Positions 51,115-60,626 of a DNA stretch of 64,000 nt are shown piece after piece. Origin of the DNA: Bifidobacterium primatium. GTDB taxonomy: Bacteria > Actinomycetota > Actinomycetes > Actinomycetales > Bifidobacteriaceae. The stretch spans positions 75,353-139,352 of the forward strand of contig NZ_PEBI01000002.1 of assembly GCF_002802875.1 (NCBI RefSeq), given 5' to 3'. Position numbers and translations under genes: made by a program. Below the pieces are notes generated by a model. It had not been told where the DNA came from and did not search any database. It was given only the letters and a program-made list of their open reading frames with translations. Positions within the stretch are counted from its first letter, which is position 1; every line of letters starts with the position of its first letter.

Positions 51115-51401
51115 TTCCACGCGTCATTGCGTTGTTGCACACCCTCATCCCGACGGTGTGTCATACTTATAGACGGCGGTTCTGCATGCCGCCGATTGTG
51201 CGGGTGACGTTGATCCCCTTCCGTGGCGCATTGAACATGTGAGAAGCGCCGGAAGCGCCGGTATCCGTCGCCGTCACCAAAGACTTTGTTGTAGTGCCTG
51301 AACAGTTGCGTGTAGCGCGGCCGTAGTGAGAGTGCGGTGTTGACAAGCTGTATCAGGGTAGAGAACCAGGGCGTGATGCAGCATGCCCTCAAGGAGCATT
51401 T

Positions 51402-54400
51402 GTGATAACCGAAAACAACGACGGCGTGGAAGCCGCCGCAGACAACAACGCCGTCATGCCTAATGGCGCTGAGGCCCAGGCCGCAGCATCCCCGGAATCC
51501 TCGGGAACCGCCGCTGCGTCCGTACCGGCTTCGTCCTCCGTGGTCAGCTCGCCCGCCCCCTCGACCCGTCGCCGTCGCGGCGGCCGCCGCGTGGTGCGCG
51601 TGGCCGGCGCCGCCGGAGCCAAGCTGCCGGTCAAGGTGGAATCCGCCCCTGTGGTCGAGGCTAACGTCGACGACAATGCGGCGAATCCGGCCGACCGGTC
51701 CGCTGCGACTGCCACAGACAGGAACGACGCCAGGAACGATGCCAAGCCGGCCGACGGCACCGTCGAACGCCGCGAGCCGAAGCACGCGGCCAGGCATGCC
51801 GCCAAGTCCGCCGCCGCCAAGCACGACGTCGATGCCGGGAACACGGCCGATGACGACAATGCGAACGGCGACGCCTCCCGCCGCAGGCGCATCAAGGCGC
51901 TCGCCGACGAACTGTTCACCGACAAGGGCATTCGTTTCGAGCGTCCGGCACGTCCGTCGCGCGCCCATGACGACGATGCGGATGACGATCATGGCAACAC
52001 CGCCCGTGATGCCCGTGGCGTCCGTGAGACCCGCGACGAGGCCCGTGAATCCGTGAAAGCCGCCGTCCGCGGCCTGGCCAAGTCCGCCCACGGCCGTCGC
52101 CCCGGCGACGTGCCGCTGGAGTTCTCGTCTCCCGAATCCGAGGAGAGCAAGCCGGCAGGCCGCGTGCGTCCGATGACGTCGCTGCTGTTCCAGGAGCCGG
52201 TCCTGCCGGTCGCCCGTCCCGTCCCGGCCGCTCCCGTCCGCGACGACGAATCCGATGACGACGATCATCCGAGCGAGGGCATGTCCCGTCGCCGTCGCCG
52301 TCGCCGTGGCGGCGATCGCGACCACGCCCGCATCGACGATGCCGAGCAGACCTCCCGTTCCGACGATCGTGACGCCCGCGACGACAAGCATGCCGACCGC
52401 GACGGCGACCGCACCGGTCGCGACGCCGACCGCGAGAGCGACGGCGAGCATGACGAGTCCCGTCGTTCGCGTCGTTCCCGTCGCCTGAACGCGCAGGAGC
52501 GTCGCGCCGCCGCCGAGGTCGAGCAGATCGAGCAGGACCTCGAATACGACGACATCCACTATTCCCCGATTGATACCGACAACGACGAGACTGACAACGA
52601 ATCGGCCGGCGAGACCCGTTCCCGTCGCCGTCGCCGCCGCAGCCACGACGACGACGCGGAGACGCCGCGTTCCCGCCGCGAACGCGAGCGTGAACGCGAT
52701 CGCGACCGCGAGGAGGACGAGGACGACGGCACCGTGACCCGTCGCCGTCGCCGTCGCCGCGGCTCGAAGGGCGAAACGGAGCAGCAGGAGCCGCAGATTC
52801 GGCGCAGCCGCAAGCAGCAGTACATCGACGAGATCACCGACATCGAGGGCTCCACCCGTCTGGAGGCCAAGAAGCAGCGTCGCCGCGACAACCGTCGCGA
52901 CCGCAGCCGTCAGTCCACGCTGCTCGAGCAGGACTTCCTCGCCCGCCGCGAGAACGTCAACCGTCTCATGGTCGTGCGCGAGAAGGAGAAGCACACGCAG
53001 ATCTCCGTGATCGAGGACTCCATCCTCGTGGAGCACTACGTCTCCGACATCCAGGAGGTCTCGACCGTCGGCAACATCTACCTCGGCCGCGTGCAGAACG
53101 TGCTGCCGAGCATGGAGGCCGCGTTCGTCGACATCGGCCAGCCGCGCAACGGCGTGCTGTACGCCGGCGAGGTCAACTGGGACACCACGCGTCTCGAAGG
53201 CCAGCCGCGCCGCATCGAGCTCGCGTTCCGTTCCGGCGACCCGGTGCTCGTGCAGGTGACGAAGGACCCGATCGGCCACAAGGGCGCGCGACTGACCTCG
53301 CAGGTCACGCTCGCCGGCCGCTTCCTCGTGCTCGTGCCCTCCGGCGGCATGACCGGCGTGAGCCGCAAGCTGCCCGAGCGCGAGCGTACGCGCCTCAAGG
53401 GCATCGTCTCGAAGATCGCGCCGAGCGAGATGGGCGTGATCATCCGCACGGCCGCCGAAGGCGCCTCCAAGGAGGCCATCGAAAAGGACCTTGAGAACCT
53501 CACCAAGCAGTGGGAGCACGTGAAGGAGGCCGAGACCAGGGCCCGCAACTCCAAGCGTCCCAAGCTGCTGCAGGGCGAGCCCGACGTGGCGATCCGCGTG
53601 GTGCGCGACATCTTCAACGACGACTTCAACAAGCTCGTCGTCGAAGGCGACAAGGTCTATGAGCGCATCAGCGACTACCTCGAGTCGATGGCGCCCGACC
53701 TGCGCGACAAGCTCGAGAAGTGGAACCCCGAGGAGCACGGCGGCGCCGATGTGTTCGACCAGTGGCGCATCGACAGCCAGCTGCGCAAGGGCATGGAGCG
53801 CAAGGTGTACCTGCCGTCCGGCGGCTCGCTCGTCATCGACCGCACCGAGGCCATGACCACCATCGACGTGAACACCGGCCGATTCATCGGCAAGGGCAAG
53901 TCGCTCGAGGAGACCGTGACCCGATGCAACCTCGAGGCATCCGAGGAGATCGCCCGCCAGCTGCGACTGCGCGACATCGGCGGCATGGTGATGATCGACT
54001 ACGTCGACATGGTCATGCCCCAGAACCGCGACCTCGTGCTGCGTCGACTCGTCGAATGCCTGGCGCGCGACCGCACCAAGCACCAGGTCGCCGAGGTCAC
54101 CTCGCTGGGCCTCGTGCAGATGACGCGCAAGCGTGTCGGCCAGGGTCTTGTGGAGGCGTTCTCCGAGGAATGCCCGACCTGCAAGGGCCGCGGCTTCATC
54201 CTGCACGACAAGCCGACCGTCTCCGCCTCGTATGACGACCCGTACGCCCTGAAGGGCGGCGATCCGTTCATCAAGACGAACAAGCACAACCACGGCACCG
54301 CGGCCCCGGCCGCCCCCAAGGAGGACCCGGCCATGCCGAAGGGCTCCACGCCCGACGTCAAGGCCAAGCTCGCCAAGATTGCTGCGGCTGCGCAGCGTGG

Positions 54401-54422
54401 GGCCGAGGAGGAGCGGGGCTGA
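51402..54422 (+). CDS. rne: ribonuclease E/G
   Basis: 1006 residues. A disordered N-terminal half (about 1-520), rich in Arg, Asp, Glu and Ala with RRRRRR clusters, precedes an S1 domain (about 535-625; VGNIYLGRVQNVLPSMEAAFVDIG) and the catalytic domain: Asp in VIDRTEAMTTIDVNTG (about 812-827), IDYVDM (about 865) and the zinc-link CPTCKGRGF (about 923). The long extension is N-terminal rather than C-terminal as in E. coli, as is typical of actinobacteria. SD AAGGAG precedes GTG 51402. It processes rRNA/tRNA and starts mRNA decay. Confidence 0.94.
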   Translation: MITENNDGVEAAADNNAVMPNGAEAQAAASPESSGTAAASVPASSSVVSSPAPSTRRRRGGRRVVRVAGAAGAKLPVKVESAPVVEANVDDNAANPADRSAATATDRNDARNDAKPADGTVERREPKHAARHAAKSAAAKHDVDAGNTADDDNANGDASRRRRIKALADELFTDKGIRFERPARPSRAHDDDADDDHGNTARDARGVRETRDEARESVKAAVRGLAKSAHGRRPGDVPLEFSSPESEESKPAGRVRPMTSLLFQEPVLPVARPVPAAPVRDDESDDDDHPSEGMSRRRRRRRGGDRDHARIDDAEQTSRSDDRDARDDKHADRDGDRTGRDADRESDGEHDESRRSRRSRRLNAQERRAAAEVEQIEQDLEYDDIHYSPIDTDNDETDNESAGETRSRRRRRRSHDDDAETPRSRRERERERDRDREEDEDDGTVTRRRRRRRGSKGETEQQEPQIRRSRKQQYIDEITDIEGSTRLEAKKQRRRDNRRDRSRQSTLLEQDFLARRENVNRLMVVREKEKHTQISVIEDSILVEHYVSDIQEVSTVGNIYLGRVQNVLPSMEAAFVDIGQPRNGVLYAGEVNWDTTRLEGQPRRIELAFRSGDPVLVQVTKDPIGHKGARLTSQVTLAGRFLVLVPSGGMTGVSRKLPERERTRLKGIVSKIAPSEMGVIIRTAAEGASKEAIEKDLENLTKQWEHVKEAETRARNSKRPKLLQGEPDVAIRVVRDIFNDDFNKLVVEGDKVYERISDYLESMAPDLRDKLEKWNPEEHGGADVFDQWRIDSQLRKGMERKVYLPSGGSLVIDRTEAMTTIDVNTGRFIGKGKSLEETVTRCNLEASEEIARQLRLRDIGGMVMIDYVDMVMPQNRDLVLRRLVECLARDRTKHQVAEVTSLGLVQMTRKRVGQGLVEAFSEECPTCKGRGFILHDKPTVSASYDDPYALKGGDPFIKTNKHNHGTAAPAAPKEDPAMPKGSTPDVKAKLAKIAAAAQRGAEEERG

Positions 54423-54555
54423 GGGAACCTGGCTTCGAAACGTCGGCGCAGCCGCCGTCGCAGGCCTCGGCGGCCCGGTTCCCGTCATGATTTGCTGGGA
54501 GCCGGGCCAAGCGGGGCGCGCCGTGGAACACGGCACCAAAAATTCAAGTAAAATC

Positions 54556-54583
54556 CACGCCGGAGTTGCGAAAGTCCGGCGTG
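54556..54583 (+). terminator. rne terminator
   Basis: Perfect 9-bp stem CACGCCGGA (54556-54564) with TCCGGCGTG (54575-54583) followed by TTGTGT. Confidence 0.65.
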
Positions 54584-54597
54584 TTGTGTAAATTAGA

Positions 54598-54650
54598 TTG
54601 TCGGTGTCTAGCCATGCCTGTGTGAGGGCAAAAATCGTGCTAGACGACAA
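54598..54650 (+). promoter_or_regulatory. rplU leader stem-loop
   Basis: TTGTCG-GTG-TCTAGC (54598-54612) pairs with GCTAGA-CGACAA (54639-54650), leaving a 3-nt bulge. It sits about 30 nt before the rplU start. A possible ribosomal-protein feedback site; inferred from structure and position only. Confidence 0.4.
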
Positions 54651-54679
54651 TTAGCTTTCAAAACAGGCAAGGTAGGGCT

Positions 54680-54988
54680 ATGTACGCGATTGTGAAGGCC
54701 GGTGGCCATCAGGAAAAGGTCGAGGTCGGCGACGAGATCATCGTCAACCGTCTCGCAGCCAAGAAGGGCGAAACGGTGGAGTTCCCCGTCGCTCTGCTCG
54801 TCGACGGTTCCAACGTGACCGTCGCCGCCAAGGATCTGGCCAAGGTTACCGTCAAGGCTGAGGTTGTTGACGACGAGGCCAAGGGTCCGAAGATCAACAT
54901 CCAGAAGTTCAAGAACAAGACTGGCGTTGCTCGTCGCAAGGGTCACCGTCAGCCCCAGACCGTGGTGAAGATCACCGCGATCGCCTGA
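54680..54988 (+). CDS. rplU: 50S ribosomal protein L21
   Basis: 102 residues: [20 protein letters not shown] and [24 protein letters not shown] are the L21 signatures. First of the L21-L27-Obg gene group. Confidence 0.97.
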   Translation: MYAIVKAGGHQEKVEVGDEIIVNRLAAKKGETVEFPVALLVDGSNVTVAAKDLAKVTVKAEVVDDEAKGPKINIQKFKNKTGVARRKGHRQPQTVVKITAIA

Positions 54989-55037
54989 AATATTCTAATA
55001 TTTTAAAGGCTTAGGTTATCCCGAAAGGACAAGTCAA

Positions 55038-55289
55038 ATGGCACATAAGAAGGGTGCGTCCAGCTCTCGCAACGGTCGCGATTCGAATCCTCAGTACCTT
55101 GGTGTGAAGAAGTTCGGCGGTGAAGCCGTCGTCGCCGGCAACATCATCGTTCGCCAGCGTGGCACCAACTTCCACGCCGGTCACAACGTCGGCCTGGGCA
55201 AGGACCACACGCTGTTCGCTCTTGCCGACGGCACCGTGAAGTTCGGTGTTCGCCGTGACCGCAAGGTCGTCGACGTCATCGCCGCCTGA
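55038..55289 (+). CDS. rpmA: 50S ribosomal protein L27
   Basis: 83 residues: [20 protein letters not shown] and VIVRQRGT-like [13 protein letters not shown] are diagnostic of L27, whose N-terminus reaches the peptidyl-transferase centre. SD AAAGGA precedes ATG 55038. Confidence 0.97.
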   Translation: MAHKKGASSSRNGRDSNPQYLGVKKFGGEAVVAGNIIVRQRGTNFHAGHNVGLGKDHTLFALADGTVKFGVRRDRKVVDVIAA

Positions 55290-55324
55290 TTTCCCGGCAG
55301 ACGATTCGTCGAAGTCTGACTTCC

Positions 55325-55370
55325 AGCCGCATCCCTTGGGATTCCATAATTCCACGGGAGCGGCTTTTTT
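55325..55370 (+). terminator. rplU-rpmA terminator
   Basis: AGCCGC-A-TCCC (55325-55335) with GGGAGCGGCT (55356-55365) followed by TTTTT. Confidence 0.8.
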
Positions 55371-55431
55371 ATTACCGATTACCATCGATTCATGACCAAC
55401 GATTTTCGTTGATATCAGTAAGGTTTGAACC

Positions 55432-57120
55432 ATGAGTGATTTTGTCGATCGCGTGACCGTGCACGTGAAGGGCGGCGACGGCGGAAACGGCGCCGCGTCG
55501 ATTCGCCGCGAGAAGTACAAGCCGCTCGCCGGTCCGGACGGCGGCGACGGCGGCGACGGCGGCTCGGTCATCTTCGTGGCCGACACCAACGCCACCAGCC
55601 TGCTCGACCTGCGATTCATGCCGCATCGCAGCGCCGACTCCGGCACGCAGGGTCTCGGCGACTACAAGGACGGCCGCCGTGGCGCCGACATGGTGCTGAA
55701 GGTGCCGGTCGGCACCATCGTATTCACCGCGAAGGGCGCCGCCGGCGAGCAGAAGCGGCCGGGCGAGCCGCTGGCCGATCTGCGTCATCCCGGCGACCGC
55801 TTCGTCGCCGCGAAGGGCGGCGCCGGCGGTCTCGGCAACAAGGCGCTGGCCAACCGCGCCCGCCGCGCCCCCGGCTTCGCGCTGCTCGGCGAGCCGGGCG
55901 AGGAACGCGACCTCGTGCTCGAGCTCAAGTCCATCGCCGACGTGGCGCTCGTGGGCTTCCCGAGCGCCGGCAAGTCGTCGCTGATCGCCGCGATGAGCGC
56001 CGCCAAGCCGAAGATCGCCGACTACCCGTTCACCACGCTCGTGCCGAACCTCGGCGTCGTGATGGCCGGCGACGGCCGCTTCACCATCGCCGACGTGCCG
56101 GGCCTGATTCCCGGCGCCTCGCAGGGCAAGGGCCTCGGCCTCGAGTTCCTCCGTCACATCGAACGCACCGAGGTCATAGCGCATGTGATCGACTGCGCCA
56201 CGCTCGAACCCGACCGCGACCCCATCTCCGACTACAAGGCGTTGGAGAAGGAGCTGGCCATCTACGCCGACGAACTCGACCTGCCGCTCGGCGCTATCCC
56301 GATCGCCGAACGCCCGCGCATCATCGTGCTCAACAAGGTCGATGTGCCCGAGGCCAAGGAGCTGGCCGAATTCGTGCGCCCCGAATTCGAGGAGATGGGC
56401 CTGAAGACGTTCGTCGTCTCCACCGCCTCGCACGAGGGCCTGAAGGAGCTGTCGTTCGCGCTGATGGGCATCGTCAACGAGATGCGTGAGCGCGTGCAGG
56501 CGCAGGAGGCCGCCGAAGAGGACGAGCGCGTCGTCATCCGACCGCTCGAGACGAAGAACCGTCGCCGCAGGCCGAACGAGATCGGCCTGGGCTTCGATTT
56601 CGACATCGAGCGCGAGCAGGACGCCGACGGCAACTTCTGGTTCACCGTCACCGGCGAGAAGCCCGAACGCTGGGTCGTGCAGACCAACTTCGACAACGAG
56701 GAGGCCGTGGGATACCTGGCCGACCGTCTGGCCAAGCTCGGCGTGGAGGATGCGCTGCGCATGAAGGGCGCGCGTCCCGGCGACGAGGTGCGCATCGGCC
56801 GTGGCGCCCGCGCCGTCTCGTTCGACTGGGATCCGACGATCGCCGCCGGCGCCGAGATGCTCGACGGCACGCCGCAGTCCAGCCGAGGCGAGGACCTGCG
56901 ACTGCAGGAGGGCGCCGGCCATTCGCGCCGTCGTACCAACTCGGAGCGTCGCCGCGAGTACCACGAGTGGATGGACGCGAAGGCCGCCGTGCGTGCCGCC
57001 ATGCAGGCGGAGCACGAGGCCGGCCACTGGTCCGACCCGACCGTGCTCGACGATCCCGAGGACCACACCAGCCTCATCGACCGCATCGGCGAGAATTCCG
57101 CCGACGGGGACGAGAACTGA
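55432..57120 (+). CDS. obgE: GTPase Obg
   Basis: 562 residues. Glycine-rich Obg domain (about 1-160), G domain with [10 protein letters not shown] (about 177-186), [10 protein letters not shown] (about 221) and NKVD (about 301), then an OCT domain (about 380-460) and a charged extension of about 100 residues. The C-terminal extension is longer than in E. coli Obg. It acts in ribosome assembly and stress/growth coupling. ATG 55432 follows SD AAGG. Confidence 0.96.
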   Translation: MSDFVDRVTVHVKGGDGGNGAASIRREKYKPLAGPDGGDGGDGGSVIFVADTNATSLLDLRFMPHRSADSGTQGLGDYKDGRRGADMVLKVPVGTIVFTAKGAAGEQKRPGEPLADLRHPGDRFVAAKGGAGGLGNKALANRARRAPGFALLGEPGEERDLVLELKSIADVALVGFPSAGKSSLIAAMSAAKPKIADYPFTTLVPNLGVVMAGDGRFTIADVPGLIPGASQGKGLGLEFLRHIERTEVIAHVIDCATLEPDRDPISDYKALEKELAIYADELDLPLGAIPIAERPRIIVLNKVDVPEAKELAEFVRPEFEEMGLKTFVVSTASHEGLKELSFALMGIVNEMRERVQAQEAAEEDERVVIRPLETKNRRRRPNEIGLGFDFDIEREQDADGNFWFTVTGEKPERWVVQTNFDNEEAVGYLADRLAKLGVEDALRMKGARPGDEVRIGRGARAVSFDWDPTIAAGAEMLDGTPQSSRGEDLRLQEGAGHSRRRTNSERRREYHEWMDAKAAVRAAMQAEHEAGHWSDPTVLDDPEDHTSLIDRIGENSADGDEN

Positions 57121-57140
57121 GTCCGTGTGATTCCGTAACC

Positions 57141-57181
57141 TTGGCCGGAGTATTCTCATTCTCATGGGAGTCTCCGGCCAA
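57141..57181 (+). terminator. hairpin after obg
   Basis: TTGGCCGGAG (57141-57150) with CTCCGGCCAA (57172-57181), no T-run. Confidence 0.55.
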
Positions 57182-57259
57182 TCGCATACCCGAGGCGGCG
57201 CGTATCGTATGCCGCGGTGGCGGTTGCCGGTGCCGATGACGTTTTGATAAGAAGGCAGC

Positions 57260-58393
57260 ATGTCCACGCAGTCACAGAGTGAAGTCCGCCGGTCCATCGC
57301 CGAAGCGCACACCATCGTCGTCAAGGTGGGATCGAGCTCGCTGACGTCCAGTTCCGGACACCTCGACCCCGAACGGCTGTTCAACCTTGTTTCGGCCCTC
57401 GCGCAGACCGTGCGGATGGACGCGCGCATCGTGCTCGTCTCCTCCGGCGCCATCGCCGCCGGATTCGGCCCGCTCGGCTTCGACGCGCGTCCGACCGACG
57501 TGGCCACGCAGCAGGCCGCCGCATCCGTGGGCCAGGGCCTGCTCATGAGCCAGTACGAGGCGGCGTTCGCCCGCTACGGACTCAAGGTCGGGCAGATTCT
57601 CATCACCGCGCGCGACACCATCCAGGCCACGCAGTACCGCAACGTGCAGCGAACGCTGAGCCGGCTTCTCGATCTCGGCGTCGTGCCGATCGTCAACGAG
57701 AACGACGCGCTGGCCAGCAACGAGATTCGCTTCGGCGACAACGACCGGCTTTCCGCGCTCGTCGCGAACATCGTTCGCGCCGACGCGCTGATACTGCTCA
57801 CCGACGTGGACGGCCTCTACACCGCACCGCCCAAGGAACCGGGTGCGAAGCAGATTTCCTACGTGCCGAACGTGCTCGATACGCTCGGCAACGTGCGCAT
57901 CGGCGGCACCGGGTCCGGCGTCGGTACCGGTGGCATGGTCACCAAGCTGGAGGCGGCCCGCGTGGCCGCGGTCTCCGGCATCCCCTCCGTGCTGACCAAG
58001 GCGACGAACGCCGGACCGGCACTGATGGGCGACCGCGTGGGCACCGTGTTCGCGCCCATCAAGCGTCGCGGCACCTCGCGCCGGCTGTGGATCGGATTCG
58101 CCGCCGACCCGCGCGGCACGCTCGTCGCCGACGCCGGCGCCGCCAGGGCCGTGCGCGGCGGGCACGCCTCGCTGCTCTCCGCCGGCGTGGTCGGCGTGAC
58201 CGGCGAATTCTCCGCCGGCGACCCCGTGCTCATCGTCGACGAGCAGGGCAACAAGCTGGCCAAGGGACTTTCCGGATTCGATTCCGAGGAGATTCCCGCC
58301 ACGCTCGGCCGCACCAGCGCCCAGCTGCGCAAGCTGCTCGGGGCCGAATACGCCCATCCGCTCGTCCATCGCGACGACCTCGTGCTGCTGTAG
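57260..58393 (+). CDS. proB: glutamate 5-kinase
   Basis: 377 residues, first step of proline synthesis. The amino acid kinase domain (about 1-270) has VVKVGSSSLTS, LVSSGAIAAGFGPLG, PIVNENDALA and DNDRLSALVANI. A C-terminal PUA domain (about 285-370; RGTLVADAGAARAVRGGHASLLSAGVVGV) is the usual two-domain form. ATG 57260 follows SD AAGAAGG. No proA in the window. Confidence 0.95.
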   Translation: MSTQSQSEVRRSIAEAHTIVVKVGSSSLTSSSGHLDPERLFNLVSALAQTVRMDARIVLVSSGAIAAGFGPLGFDARPTDVATQQAAASVGQGLLMSQYEAAFARYGLKVGQILITARDTIQATQYRNVQRTLSRLLDLGVVPIVNENDALASNEIRFGDNDRLSALVANIVRADALILLTDVDGLYTAPPKEPGAKQISYVPNVLDTLGNVRIGGTGSGVGTGGMVTKLEAARVAAVSGIPSVLTKATNAGPALMGDRVGTVFAPIKRRGTSRRLWIGFAADPRGTLVADAGAARAVRGGHASLLSAGVVGVTGEFSAGDPVLIVDEQGNKLAKGLSGFDSEEIPATLGRTSAQLRKLLGAEYAHPLVHRDDLVLL

Positions 58394-58926
58394 GGGAGGG
58401 CTGGGCCGGCTGTGGAGGGTGTGAGTCCTCCGGTCACTGCCCGTGCTTATCGGCTGCCAAGTCGGGCCCGGCTGTGGAGGTGTGGGTCCTCCCCTCAGTC
58501 GGCATTCGCCGACAGCTCCCCTCCCGAGGGGAGCCGAGGAGCTATGTAGCAGAGCTCCTTTGTGCCATCCTGAGCGAGCGTAGGCCCCATCTCGTCATCC
58601 TAAGCGAGCGGAGCGAGTCGAAGGATCTTATGACATCGTCAAGATCCTTCGATTCCGCCGCTATGCGGCTCCGCTCAGGATGACAGAGGTGGTTGCGGCC
58701 TCCGTTCAGGATGACGGGGAGTCGGCAATCAGCAATCGGCTCCCCTCATGAGTGAGGGGAGCTGGCCGCCGAAGGCGGTCTGAGGGGAGTTGATCCCCCT
58801 GCAAAAATGCCAAATGTGGGGACGGCATCCTAACCGCGGTATCGTGTTCTCGGCCTGTCGGAAAGCACTCCGACGACACGTTGATGCAACGAATGTAGAG
58901 AACGTAGAGAGCATAGAGCACACATC
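58394..58926. repeat. repeat-filled intergenic region
   Basis: No gene. It contains CTCCCCTCA palindromes at 58489-58536 and 58738-58792, and a long inverted repeat of TCATCCTGAGCG type (58594-58630 with 58641-58684), including GAGCGGAGCGAGTCGAAGG and its reversed partner. A second reversed fragment is near 58700. Confidence 0.7.
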
Positions 58927-60279
58927 ATGAGTGGCATGAATCCCCAGACTTCTCCCGCTTCGGCGGATAACTCGACCAACTCCACCCGCGCCTACACCAC
59001 GCTGGGCCTCGCGGCCGGACTCGGCTCGTTCCTCGGCGCCGGCACCATCCTCGCGCTGAGCTCCACGCTCGCATTGTGGCGCACCGGACTGGGGCTGAAC
59101 GCCGCGCAGGTCGGCGCCGTCTCCGCAGTGCTCACGTTCGCCTTTGCGGCCGGTTCGTTCTGCGGTGGCTTCGTGGCCCAGCGTTTCGGACTCGTCCGGC
59201 TGTTCAACATCAACGCGTTCCTGTGCGCGGCGGCGTTGGCCGCCTGCACGCTTGCGCCGAGCTTCATCGTATTGGCCGTCGGCATCGGCGTGGCCGCGCT
59301 CGCCGTGGGCATGGATTTGCCGGTCTCCATCAGCGTGATTACGCATGACGTGCCGGACGAGACGCTGAAGGGGCGTCTCGTCAGCCGCACGCAGGTGCTG
59401 TGGTCGGCCGGCATCCTCGGTCCGTACGTGCTGGCGCTGATCGTGTCTCCGGCCGGATTCCTCGGCGCGCGCATCGTATTCAGCGTAATCACCGCGGTCG
59501 CGCTGTTCACCGCCGTCTGGCGAGTGGCCGATCCGCGTATCGCACGACTTCATCGCGAGGCCGTGGAACGTGAGTCCGCCGCCCGCGCCGCTTCGGGCAC
59601 GGCTTCGGATTCCGCCACCGCATCCGCCCGGCCCATGGGTATGGCCGAGGTGCTGCGTTCCATCGACGCCCGTACCGGCCGCCGCTATGCGCTGCTGTTC
59701 GCCGTGCTCGCGCTGTTCTATGTGATGTGGAATCTCATGGCCAACACCATCAACCAGTTCCAGACGTATCTGCTGGTTTCGCAGCATGCCAGTCAGATGC
59801 AGGCCGTGTTCATCGGCATCGTCTCCGCCGTCCTGTGCGTGCTCGGCGGTGTGATGTACGGCCGCGTTCCAGCCTCCGGTCCGTGGCGCGCCCGCATGTT
59901 CTGGCTTGGCGCGGCGGCCCAGGTGGCGGCCATGGCCATCATGGCGGCCGGAGGTACCATGTGGTCCACCGCCGTCGCCGTGGTGTTGTTCCAGTTCTTC
60001 GGCAATTTCGCCGGCGAGATGAACGCCAAGGTGTGGACGCAGGAGACGTTCCCCGTGGCCGTATCCGCCGAGGCGCAGAGCCTGATTCTCGGCATCGGCC
60101 GCATTCCCTGCGCGTTCGCCTCGCTTGTGCTGCCGTCGCTGCTTGTGCCCGGCGTCATCGACGTGGCACTGTGGGCGTTCGTCGCCGTCGCCGCGCTGTC
60201 GGGCGTATTCGGCGGTCTCGTCGTGCGTCTTACCGCCCGTCGTCGTGCCGATGCCGCCCGAGTCGGCGTCCTCGCATAG
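58927..60279 (+). CDS. MFS transporter
   Basis: 450 residues with about twelve hydrophobic segments and a central cytosolic loop (about 205-245, RLHREAVERESAARAASG). Inter-helix motifs include GGFVAQRFGLVRLF and DETLKGRLVSRTQVL; the latter, with GVAALAVGMDLPVSISVI, resembles sugar porters of the major facilitator superfamily. It converges on the SDR gene through a strong hairpin. Given the neighbouring SDR and amidohydrolase, a sugar or sugar-acid substrate is likely but not shown. Confidence 0.88.
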   Translation: MSGMNPQTSPASADNSTNSTRAYTTLGLAAGLGSFLGAGTILALSSTLALWRTGLGLNAAQVGAVSAVLTFAFAAGSFCGGFVAQRFGLVRLFNINAFLCAAALAACTLAPSFIVLAVGIGVAALAVGMDLPVSISVITHDVPDETLKGRLVSRTQVLWSAGILGPYVLALIVSPAGFLGARIVFSVITAVALFTAVWRVADPRIARLHREAVERESAARAASGTASDSATASARPMGMAEVLRSIDARTGRRYALLFAVLALFYVMWNLMANTINQFQTYLLVSQHASQMQAVFIGIVSAVLCVLGGVMYGRVPASGPWRARMFWLGAAAQVAAMAIMAAGGTMWSTAVAVVLFQFFGNFAGEMNAKVWTQETFPVAVSAEAQSLILGIGRIPCAFASLVLPSLLVPGVIDVALWAFVAVAALSGVFGGLVVRLTARRRADAARVGVLA

Positions 60280-60311
60280 GGGGTCGGTTCCGTCGGATCC
60301 CCGTTATACGG

Positions 60312-60371
60312 AATCGGCGGTGTCTTTTGGTCGTTTTCAAGGCGAAAAACAACCAAAAGACACCGCCGATT
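60312..60371. terminator. 20-bp perfect hairpin
   Basis: AATCGGCGGTGTCTTTTGGT (60312-60331) and its exact complement (60352-60371), with an inner GTTTT/AAAAC pair. It lies 3' of the MFS gene, pointing both ways. Confidence 0.8.
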
Positions 60372-60411
60372 GCAGATTTCAGGGTTCTTAAGTCACGTTC
60401 TCAGGTGATTT

Positions 60412-60620
60412 GCAATGATGCGTGCGGCCGCGAGGCGCCGATGACGCCACTCAGGTGATGGTTGATTGACGCGTGTGGCTTCTAGGCGCGGAGGACGAAG
60501 GCGTACACGCCATCACGGATTACGAGTGATGGCGTGTAATGCGTGTGGCCGCAAGGCGCCGATGACGAAGGCGTATTGACATACGTCGAGTCATCGGCAA
60601 CGCAGCGGACGCTCCATTAC
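60412..60620 (-). repeat. multi-hairpin GGAGCGTC family, reversed copies
   Basis: One near-complete reversed copy (60536-60620, arms GTAATG and CATTAC) and two truncated pieces upstream, with a 13-bp perfect hairpin TACACGCCATCAC (60504-60516) and GTGATGGCGTGTA (60526-60538). It lies directly 3' of the SDR gene, the same position relative to its gene as the other copies. Confidence 0.7.
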
Positions 60621-60626
60621 GCACCA

